Of a stretch of DNA of 6,190 bases, positions 1 to 5,648 are shown piece after piece; position 1 is the first letter of the stretch; each line of letters begins with the position of its first letter. The notes beneath the pieces are model-generated. The model was given only the letters and a program-made list of their open reading frames with translations, was not told the DNA's origin and did no database searches. Source of the DNA: Cyanobacteria bacterium M_surface_7_m2_037 (lineage in GTDB: Bacteria > Cyanobacteriota > Cyanobacteriia > PCC-6307 > Cyanobiaceae); contig VGPP01000103.1 in the NCBI GenBank assembly GCA_016882585.1, forward strand, positions 1-6,190. Direction: 5' to 3'. Both the position numbers and the translations under genes were made by a program.

Positions 1-2
1 CG

Positions 3-731
3 CCGATCCGCACGGCGATGCTGTCGGCTGGGGAGCGGGAGCAGGCGTATCAGCTGATCCGTGAGCAGGTTGCCCTGGGTCAGCGGGCCTATGTGGTGCT
101 GCCGCTGGTGGAGGAATCCGAGAAGCTGGATCTGCGCTCCGCGGTGGAGGTGCACCAGCAGTTGAGCACCCAGATTTTTCCCGATCTGCAGGTGGGCTTG
201 CTGCACGGCCGCATGCCCAGCCCCGAGAAGCAGGCGGCGATTGGGGCCTTCGCCGCTGGCCACACCCAGGTGCTGGTGAGCACCACGGTGGTGGAGGTGG
301 GCGTGGATGTGCCCGAGGCCAGCGTGATGGTGATCGAGCATGCCGATCGTTTTGGTTTGGCGCAGCTCCACCAGCTGCGGGGCCGGGTGGGGCGCGGCGC
401 TGCGGCCTCCTACTGCCAGCTCATCAACGACAGCCGCAACGCCTTGGCCCGCCAGCGGCTGGAGGTGCTCGTGCATTCCACCGATGGCTTCGAGATCGCC
501 GAGATGGATCTGCGCCTGCGGGGGCCTGGGCAGGTGCTGGGCACCCGCCAGAGCGGTCTGCCGGATCTGGCCCTGGCCAGCCTCACCGACGACGGCGATG
601 TGCTCGAGCAGGCCCGCCGGGTGGCGCAGCAGATCATGGAGAGCGATCCCAGCCTGGAGGCCCATGCCGGCCTGGCCGCCGCCCTGGCGGACCAGCGCCA
701 GCGCACGGCGGCCCCGGCCCGTCTGAACTGA
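3..731 (+). CDS. recG: ATP-dependent DNA helicase RecG, C-terminal part (5' end outside window)
   Basis: RecG is a superfamily 2 double-stranded DNA translocase that remodels stalled replication forks and Holliday junctions in the cytoplasm. The frame is open from the left edge and begins with P-I-R-T, so the ATG at 18 is internal and about 243 codons are visible. Numbering from that Met, the helicase C-terminal domain shows LHGRM (62-66, motif IV region), STTVVEVGVDVP (88-99, motif V) and QLHQLRGRVGRG (116-127, motif VI with the arginine finger region). The stretch DGFEIAEMDLRLRGPG followed by LGTRQSG (about 156-180) matches the TRG translocation motif shared by RecG and Mfd. The combination of motif VI with this TRG segment separates RecG from other SF2 helicases; Mfd would need the upstream part to exclude fully, but the wording fits RecG better. 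The N-terminal wedge domain and motifs I-III lie outside the window. The stop is TGA at 729-731, and the dipeptidase gene follows 5 nt later. Confidence 0.95.
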   Translation, partial: PIRTAMLSAGEREQAYQLIREQVALGQRAYVVLPLVEESEKLDLRSAVEVHQQLSTQIFPDLQVGLLHGRMPSPEKQAAIGAFAAGHTQVLVSTTVVEVGVDVPEASVMVIEHADRFGLAQLHQLRGRVGRGAAASYCQLINDSRNALARQRLEVLVHSTDGFEIAEMDLRLRGPGQVLGTRQSGLPDLALASLTDDGDVLEQARRVAQQIMESDPSLEAHAGLAAALADQRQRTAAPARLN

Positions 732-736
732 GCACG

Positions 737-1510
737 ATGCGTCCCTGGAGCCCGATCCCCATCCACGACTGCGCTGAACCGCTGCTGCCGTTGCCGGCTG
801 ATCTGCTGCGGCTGGAGCCCCATCCCTACGTGATGGCTGGTGCTCCCTACGGCGCGGACGCATGCCCCTTTCGCCTGCGGCAGGGGGTGATCGAGAGGCT
901 GCTGCAGGCTCAGCGGCTGCTGCAGGCGCGCAGCCCCGGCTATCGGCTCGCCATTTTTGATGCCTGGCGGCCGCTGGCGGTCCAACGCTTCATGGTGGCC
1001 TACGCCATCACTGAGGAGTGTCAGCGGCGTGGGATCGACCCACAGCAGCCCAGTCCTCAGCTTGATGCGGTAGAGCAAGAGGTGGGCCGCTTCTGGGCGC
1101 CTCCGAGTGAGGATCCGGCCACGCCACCGCCCCACAGCACTGGGGCCGCTGTGGATCTCACCCTGGCGGATTCGGATGGTGCGCCCCTCGATCTGGGCTC
1201 AGCGATCGATGCGATCGGGCCCGTGTCAGAACCCGATCACTTCGGCGGGGTTGCACGGGAAGCCATCGATCCAGCACTGCGCAGCCAGGCGGCTCGGTTT
1301 CAACAACGCCGCGACCTGCTGGCTGCCGTGATGTTGGAGGCAGGCTTTGCCCAACACCCGAATGAGTGGTGGCATTTCAGCCATGGCGATCAGCTGTGGG
1401 CCTGGCGTACGGGCCAAGCGCAGGCCCTTTATGGGCGATCAGAGGAGGCGCCCATAAAGGGCGGCTCCCCAACCGCTCAGGCCGCCCCGGCCAGCAGCTC
1501 CTTCACCTGA
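737..1510 (+). CDS. ddpX: D-alanyl-D-alanine dipeptidase (VanX/DdpX family, peptidase M15D)
   Basis: This is predicted to be a zinc dipeptidase that hydrolyses D-Ala-D-Ala; in non-resistant bacteria such enzymes are thought to recycle wall-derived dipeptide. The 257-residue product carries the M15D signatures: DAWRP (75-79, with Arg78 in the place of the conserved active-site Arg), HSTGAAVDLTL (133-143, zinc ligands His133 and Asp140 of the H-x6-D pattern) and NEWWHF (209-214, catalytic Glu210 and zinc ligand His213). All catalytic and metal residues are therefore present. No signal peptide or membrane segment is seen, so a cytoplasmic enzyme is expected. The ATG at 737 is chosen because it directly follows the recG stop and leaves the usual short N-terminus; no Shine-Dalgarno is visible. 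The last 25 or so codons after the conserved fold run through an inverted repeat and overlap the 3' end of the convergent sir gene, so this tail is probably unconserved. There is no vanH/vanA neighbour, so a vancomycin-resistance role is not supported. Confidence 0.88.
   Translation: MRPWSPIPIHDCAEPLLPLPADLLRLEPHPYVMAGAPYGADACPFRLRQGVIERLLQAQRLLQARSPGYRLAIFDAWRPLAVQRFMVAYAITEECQRRGIDPQQPSPQLDAVEQEVGRFWAPPSEDPATPPPHSTGAAVDLTLADSDGAPLDLGSAIDAIGPVSEPDHFGGVAREAIDPALRSQAARFQQRRDLLAAVMLEAGFAQHPNEWWHFSHGDQLWAWRTGQAQALYGRSEEAPIKGGSPTAQAAPASSSFT
1424..1462. terminator. Perfect 14-bp inverted repeat at convergent gene ends, candidate bidirectional terminator
   Basis: GCCCTTTATGGGCG (1424-1437) is exactly complementary to CGCCCATAAAGGGC (1449-1462), with an 11-nt loop at 1438-1448. 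It starts 14 nt beyond the sir stop codon on the minus strand and sits in the tail of the convergent dipeptidase ORF, the position expected for a shared terminator. Neither side has a T-tract, so it does not meet the classic intrinsic-terminator model; it could also act as an RNA-stabilising 3' hairpin. Each arm is itself a small GCCC-TTTAT-GGGC hairpin, so two small stems or one long stem can form. Confidence 0.6.
1459..1487. repeat. Second, overlapping inverted repeat (7-bp arms)
   Basis: GGGCGGC (1459-1465) is complementary to GCCGCCC (1481-1487) across a 15-nt loop that contains the sir stop codon. It shares bases 1459-1462 with the 14-bp inverted repeat next to it, so the two stems cannot both form completely. 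The arms are pure G+C in a GC-rich background, so chance is a reasonable explanation. Confidence 0.35.
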
Positions 1511-3285
1511 TCACGCCCGAGCTTCGCCACGTAATCACCGAACGAACGGCGGCCACCTGCGGCTTTCCAGCCGAGGAGCAGCGGCTCGAGCGTGCTTTCC
1601 AGCTTCTCGAGCGGCATCCGCTCGAGGTAAGGCTCTGCCAGGCGGCTGAGATTGGGGGTGCCACCCAACCAGAGCTGGTATTGATTCACGCCATCGCCCA
1701 CCAGGCCCAGTTCGGCCATGTAGGGACGGGCGCAGCCGTTGGGGCAGCCGGTCATCCGCACGAGCATCGACTTCTCGATCTCCAGCCGCCGCAGCTGGGC
1801 ATCGAGGCGATCGAGAACCTCGGGCAGGATCCGTTCCGCTTCCGTCACGGCAAGCCCGCAGAGCGGTAGGGCAGGGCAGGCAATGGCATGGCGGGCCAGC
1901 AGCGGCGGCGCCTCGGGTGTGGTGATGCCCATGGCTTCGAGGGCCGCGCGCACGCTGCCGCGCTGGGCGGTGCCGATGTTGCAGAGCAGCAGATCCTGGT
2001 TGGGGGTGAGCCGCACTTCCAACTGGTAGGTCTCCACCAGCTGGCGCAGGCCGCGCTTGAGATCCCCAGCCAGGCGACCGCACAACAGGGGGATGCCCAC
2101 GAACCAGGTGCCGCTGCCCTGGCGATGCCAACCCAGGTAGTCGAGCAGTTTGGCCTTCGGTTCCAGCCGCATGCCCTTGATCGGGTGCTGGAAATAGTTG
2201 GCTTTCAGTTCCTGTTTGAACCAGGCGATGCCCTGATCGTGGATCAGGTACTTCATCCGGGCGTGGCGCCGATTGTTGCGATCGCCGTAATCGCGTTGCA
2301 GCGCCAGGATCGCCTGCACCAGATCGAGCACATGCTCGGCCTCCACGTAGCCGAGGGGATCGGCGGTACGCGCGAAGGTTTCTTCTTTGTTGTGGGTGCG
2401 GCCCATGCCACCACCCACATACACATTGCAACCGCGCAGGCTGCCGTTGGCATCGGCGAAGGCCACCAGGCCGATGTCCTGCGTGAGCAGATCCACCGAG
2501 TTATCACCCGGCACCGTGACGGCGCACTTGAATTTCCGTGGCAGATAGGTGGTGCCATACAGCGGCTCCTCGCGATCGCCACTGAACACGCCGGCTTCCT
2601 GCTGGCGTTCACGCACCTTGTTCACCGCCCGGGTGGGCTTGATCCGGTAGCTGAGCTCACCATCCACCCAGAGATCCAGGTAGGCCCCTTCAGCGGCAAC
2701 AGGGCTGAGGGTGTCGGCGATGTCGTTCGCGAGTTGGCGCGCTGCGGGGTAGGCGCCCTTGTCGAAGGGAGCAGCCGGGGCCATCACGTTGCGGTTGATG
2801 TCGCCGCAGGCGGCCAGGGTGGAGCCCATGCCCCGCACGATGGTGCCGATCACTTCCCGCAAGTTGTGCTTGCGGATCCCATGCATCTGGAAGGTCTGAC
2901 GCGTTGTGGCGCGCAGGGTTCCGTTGCCCAGTCGATCCGCCAGATCGTCCATGGCCAGAAACAGCGAGGCCGGAATGCGGCCGCCTGGGCTGCGCAGGCG
3001 CAGCATCATCTGCCAGTCCTTCTGATGCCCCTTCTGGCGGTTATCGCGGTTGTCTTGTTGATAGCTGCCGTGGAACTTGAGCAGCTGAACGGCACCTTCA
3101 CTGAAGTTGGGCTGCTCGTTCTCGAGCTCGGTGGCCAGCGGTTCGCGCAGGTAATCGCTATCGGCCTTCAGTTGCTCAAACTTGGAGCGTTCAGCCCCGT
3201 TGGCGATGCAGGGCGAGAAGCTGCGGCTGCTCTGAAGTTCAGAGCTCTGCTCATCAGACCCTGCCGTCACGGTCACACGCTGCAT
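1477..3285 (-). CDS. sir: Ferredoxin-sulfite reductase (siroheme and [4Fe-4S])
   Basis: Sir carries out the six-electron reduction of sulfite to sulfide in assimilatory sulfate reduction, using reduced ferredoxin in cyanobacteria and plastids. The 602-residue product has the two-half SiR fold. Siroheme and substrate residues are visible in LRATTRQTFQMHG (124-136), GDINRNVMAP (161-170) and LPRKFK (248-253, the paired lysines that bind sulfite in the family). The [4Fe-4S]/siroheme cysteines are C470 and C476 (C-x5-C) and C514 and C518 in TGCPNGCARP (C-x3-C), so the centre is complete. RQTFQMHG favours sulfite over nitrite reductase. No flavoprotein subunit gene is adjacent, consistent with a ferredoxin-type single-subunit enzyme. 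The first 30 or so residues are Ser/Gln-rich and probably poorly conserved; recognisable homology seems to start near RSKFEQLKADSDYLREPL. ATG 3285 is the only start in this frame before the TGA at 3321-3319, and no Shine-Dalgarno precedes it. The gene is divergent from glyS, with a 103-bp spacer, and its 3' end overlaps the dipeptidase ORF by 34 bp. Confidence 0.95.
   Translation of the reverse strand: MQRVTVTAGSDEQSSELQSSRSFSPCIANGAERSKFEQLKADSDYLREPLATELENEQPNFSEGAVQLLKFHGSYQQDNRDNRQKGHQKDWQMMLRLRSPGGRIPASLFLAMDDLADRLGNGTLRATTRQTFQMHGIRKHNLREVIGTIVRGMGSTLAACGDINRNVMAPAAPFDKGAYPAARQLANDIADTLSPVAAEGAYLDLWVDGELSYRIKPTRAVNKVRERQQEAGVFSGDREEPLYGTTYLPRKFKCAVTVPGDNSVDLLTQDIGLVAFADANGSLRGCNVYVGGGMGRTHNKEETFARTADPLGYVEAEHVLDLVQAILALQRDYGDRNNRRHARMKYLIHDQGIAWFKQELKANYFQHPIKGMRLEPKAKLLDYLGWHRQGSGTWFVGIPLLCGRLAGDLKRGLRQLVETYQLEVRLTPNQDLLLCNIGTAQRGSVRAALEAMGITTPEAPPLLARHAIACPALPLCGLAVTEAERILPEVLDRLDAQLRRLEIEKSMLVRMTGCPNGCARPYMAELGLVGDGVNQYQLWLGGTPNLSRLAEPYLERMPLEKLESTLEPLLLGWKAAGGRRSFGDYVAKLGRDQVKELLAGAA
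2278..2285. repeat. HIP1 octamer
   Basis: The palindrome GCGATCGC lies inside sir. HIP1 is the octamer that is strongly over-represented in many cyanobacterial genomes, and its presence supports the lineage call. No local function is implied. Confidence 0.6.
2572..2579. repeat. HIP1 octamer, second copy
   Basis: This is a second GCGATCGC in sir, 294 bp from the first. Two exact copies are the only ones I found by eye in the window. Confidence 0.6.
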
Positions 3286-3388
3286 CGGAGTGGAGACATG
3301 ACCGTAGCGAAACGTCGATCAGCACTGGTCTGAATACGGGCCTGAAGACTTGCCTGAATACAGTGGGCGGCTGTTTGGGTGAAACCTC
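3286..3388. promoter_or_regulatory. Divergent sir/glyS intergenic region
   Basis: The 103 bp between the sir and glyS start codons must hold the 5' signals of both genes, unless a promoter lies inside a coding region. I find no good paired -35/-10 for either strand and no GTA-N8-TAC NtcA site. A weak minus-strand TACGGT (TAnnnT type) lies at 3306-3301. GGTGA at 3378-3382, six bases before the glyS GTG, can pair with the 3' end of 16S rRNA and is the likely glyS ribosome binding site. The most ordered element is the 12-nt tandem repeat at 3330-3365. Confidence 0.55.
3330..3365. repeat. Three tandem copies of a 12-nt unit, CTGAAtACnnGC-like
   Basis: CTGAATACGGGC (3330-3341), CTGAAGACTTGC (3342-3353) and CTGAATACAGTG (3354-3365) follow each other with exactly 12-nt spacing. 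The first eight bases are identical in copies 1 and 3 and differ by one base in copy 2; the last four vary. The array occupies the middle of the sir/glyS spacer, where it would be non-coding for both genes. It could be a stacked operator for a regulator of either gene, or a product of replication slippage. Confidence 0.7.
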
Positions 3389-5554
3389 GTGTCGACCTTT
3401 CTGCTGGAGATCGGGACCGAGGAACTCCCTGCTGATTTCGCCCGCCTGGCGCTGCCGCAGCTCGAGCAGATGCTCCGCCGTGATCTGGGCGAGGCACGCC
3501 TGGGCCATGGCGCGATTCGCTGCACCAGCACACCGCGCCGCTTAGCGGTGCAGGTGGCCGATCTGGAGGCGGCCGCCCCCGATCTGGAGGAGGAGCGCAA
3601 GGGCCCTCCTGCGGCTCAGGCCTTCAAAGACGGTGTTCCCACGCCGGCTGCCGTGGGTTTTGCCAAGCGCTGCGGCATCGACCCTGCGGCACTGGAGGTG
3701 CGCGAGACCCCGAAGGGCCCCTTTGTGTTCGCCACGGTGCTTGAGCGGGGACGTTCGGCTCCTGAGCTGTTGGGTGAGTGGATTCCCCAATGGATCAGCA
3801 GCCTTCAGGGGCGCCGCTTCATGCGCTGGGGCTCCGGGGAGAGTCGCTTCTCACGGCCGGTGCGTTGGCTGGTGGCGATGCTCGATGGCCAGGTGGTGCC
3901 GGTGCGGCTGGAGGGCAGTGATCCCGAGGTGCTTAGCGGCAACACCAGCCGCAGCCACCGTCTGCACGGTGGGGCGGTTGCGATCAGCACTGCTGCCGCC
4001 TACGACGAAGCCCTGGCAGCCGCGGGTGTGCAAGTGGATCGTGGCGAGCGAGCCGCGTGGATCCGCGCCAACGTGGATCAAGCCGCCCAGGCCCTTCAGG
4101 CCACCCCGGATCTGCCGGAGGATCTGTTTGAAGAGCTCACGGATCTCGTGGAGGCTCCCCTGCTCATTGAAGGCTGCGTGGATGAGCACTACCTCTCGCT
4201 TCCGGCTGAAGTGCTGAGCACCGTGATGCGCGCCCACCAGCGCTATGTGCCGCTCTACCGCCAGGGTTCCGAACAGGATCCGTTGGCTCTGGATGCCCGT
4301 AGCAGCCTTCTGCCTCGCTTCCTCTGCATCGGCAATGGCCGGCCTGAGGCGCTCGCCATAGTGCGCCGCGGCAACGAACGGGTGCTGAAGGCCCGCCTCG
4401 CGGATGCTGAGTTTTTTGTGGATGCCGATCGTGCGGTGCCCAGCATCGATCGCCGCGATCAGCTCGCCCGCGTGACCTTTGCGGCTGGCCTGGGTTCGCT
4501 GCTCGATCGGGTGGAGCGTCTGGAGTGGTGCACGGATGTGCTGCTGGAGCTGTTGGAGCTTCCCGCGGCCACAGCCAGCCATGCCCGCCGGGCAGCCCAT
4601 CTGTGCAAGCACGATCTGGTGAGCCAGATGGTGGGTGAATTCCCCGAACTTCAGGGGGTGATGGGCGGCAAATATCTGTTGGCGGAGGGGGAGCCCCGTG
4701 AGGTGGCCTTGGCCGTGCTGGAGCACTACCTGCCCCGCGGCGCTGGTGATGCCCTGCCCGACTCTGATGCCGGCGCGGTGGTGGCGTTGGCAGAGCGCCT
4801 GGAACTGCTGCTGAGCATCTATGCCAAAGGAGAGCGACCCAGCGGGTCCTCCGATCCCTACGCCCTGCGCCGCGCCGGCAACGGTGTGCTGCAGATCCTC
4901 TGGGCGAAAGGCTGGAGCCTGAACCTGCAGCAACTGCTGGAGCGGGCAACGGCCCACTGGGCTCAGCTGCTGCCGGAGTTCAAGGTGGATGCCGCTGCTT
5001 TGGCGAGCGAGCTTGCTGAGTTCCTACGCCAGCGGTTGCAGAGTTTGCTCGAAGAGGGCGGCACGGCTGTGGATCTGGTGCAGGCCGTGGCCGGTGATGG
5101 TGTGCCGATTGAGCGCGTGATTACGGACCCGGGTGATGCGCGGCAGCGGGCGGAGTTGCTGATGACCCTGCGCGCCAGCGGAGAGTTGGCGGCGGTGCAG
5201 GCGGTGGTCACCCGTGCGGCTCGCCTGGCCGAGAAGGGAGAGCTCCCTGCCACCGTGCTTTCGGCGGCCGGAGTGGTGGATGCTGAGCTGTTTGAGAAGA
5301 GCAGCGAAGCCGGAATGCTGGCTGTGATCGAGCAGCTGGAGCCCATCGCCACCAGCGACAGCGTCGATCGCTACAGCCGTTTGGCCCAAGGATTGATTGC
5401 CGGTGCCTCAGCCTTGGCTGCGTTCTTCGACGGTGAGCAAAGCGTGATGGTGATGGCTGACAACGCCGCCATCCGCGGCAACCGCCTCAACCTTCTCGGT
5501 GTGCTCCGCAACCAGGCTGCGGTGCTGGCCGACTTCAGCCGCATCAGCGGTTGA
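3389..5554 (+). CDS. glyS: Glycyl-tRNA synthetase, beta subunit
   Basis: GlyS is the tRNA-recognising subunit of the bacterial alpha2beta2 glycyl-tRNA synthetase; the catalytic alpha subunit (glyQ) is not in the window. The 721-residue length is close to that expected for the family. Visible hallmarks are LLEIGTEELPADF (5-17) at the N-terminus, RFMRWGSGESRFSRPVRWLV (143-162), NTSRSHRLHG (185-194), HQRYVPL (283-289), GNERVLKARLADAEFFVDAD (328-347), MVGEFPELQGVMGGKY (414-429, within the HD-like domain, preceded by a KHD at 407-409), SSDPYALRRAGNGVLQIL (487-504), and the C-terminal anticodon-binding segment ending FFDGEQSVMVM (679-689) and RGNRLNLLGVL (696-706). The start is GTG at 3389, since the conserved N-terminus begins within five residues of it and GGTGA lies six bases upstream. 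It is transcribed away from sir. No frameshift or missing block is evident. Confidence 0.96.
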   Translation: MSTFLLEIGTEELPADFARLALPQLEQMLRRDLGEARLGHGAIRCTSTPRRLAVQVADLEAAAPDLEEERKGPPAAQAFKDGVPTPAAVGFAKRCGIDPAALEVRETPKGPFVFATVLERGRSAPELLGEWIPQWISSLQGRRFMRWGSGESRFSRPVRWLVAMLDGQVVPVRLEGSDPEVLSGNTSRSHRLHGGAVAISTAAAYDEALAAAGVQVDRGERAAWIRANVDQAAQALQATPDLPEDLFEELTDLVEAPLLIEGCVDEHYLSLPAEVLSTVMRAHQRYVPLYRQGSEQDPLALDARSSLLPRFLCIGNGRPEALAIVRRGNERVLKARLADAEFFVDADRAVPSIDRRDQLARVTFAAGLGSLLDRVERLEWCTDVLLELLELPAATASHARRAAHLCKHDLVSQMVGEFPELQGVMGGKYLLAEGEPREVALAVLEHYLPRGAGDALPDSDAGAVVALAERLELLLSIYAKGERPSGSSDPYALRRAGNGVLQILWAKGWSLNLQQLLERATAHWAQLLPEFKVDAAALASELAEFLRQRLQSLLEEGGTAVDLVQAVAGDGVPIERVITDPGDARQRAELLMTLRASGELAAVQAVVTRAARLAEKGELPATVLSAAGVVDAELFEKSSEAGMLAVIEQLEPIATSDSVDRYSRLAQGLIAGASALAAFFDGEQSVMVMADNAAIRGNRLNLLGVLRNQAAVLADFSRISG

Positions 5555-5648
5555 GGCGCACTGGAGCAGCGTCTGCCGAGGCACTCCCATTAGGGTGATG
5601 CCTGAGCAGGTGATGCATCGCACCTGGTGATCAGGTACGGCCTCCTCC
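5555..5648 (+). promoter_or_regulatory. glyS-desaturase spacer with competing small hairpins
   Basis: GGTGAT occurs three times, at 5594-5599, 5609-5614 and 5626-5631. CAGGTG (5607-5612) can pair with CACCTG (5621-5626) around an 8-nt loop. ACCTG (5622-5626) can instead pair with CAGGT (5632-5636) around a 5-nt loop. The two stems share ACCTG and exclude each other. No T-tract follows either stem and no clear promoter is seen. The arrangement could be a leader with alternative folds, or a chance result of short repeats. Confidence 0.35.
5598..5630 (+). other. Possible 10-codon leader ORF, in frame with the desaturase but ended by TGA
   Basis: ATG at 5598 opens a frame coding for MPEQVMHRTW and stops at TGA 5628-5630. 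It is the same reading frame as the desaturase, which stays open from 5631 onwards. It is either a small upstream ORF, the former N-terminus of the desaturase cut off by a stop codon, or meaningless. It overlaps both candidate hairpins of the spacer. Its length alone gives no support for translation. Confidence 0.2.

Noticed and set aside
410..1135. 241-codon minus-strand open frame across recG and the dipeptidase
   Set aside because: It crosses two recognised genes on the other strand and has no family features.
1888..3333. 481-codon plus-strand open frame opposite sir
   Set aside because: It is antisense to a clearly conserved enzyme, its translation has no recognisable domain, and long antisense frames are common in GC-rich genes.
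3286..3388. NtcA-type GTA-N8-TAC site in the divergent spacer
   Set aside because: No correctly spaced pair was found on either strand.
3254..3508. Minus-strand frame encoding a VFRP-type repeat, seen as a possible small repeat protein
   Set aside because: The repeat is simply the 12-nt spacer array read as four-residue units; the rest is antisense to glyS.
4448..4460. GATCG-CCG-CGATC inverted repeat in glyS
   Set aside because: It is short, lies within conserved coding sequence and is accounted for by the codons there.
3851..4957. 368-codon minus-strand open frame opposite glyS
   Set aside because: It is a shadow of glyS with no recognisable motif.
5566..5576. GCAG-CGT-CTGC as a glyS terminator
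   Set aside because: The stem has only four base pairs and no T-tract follows it.
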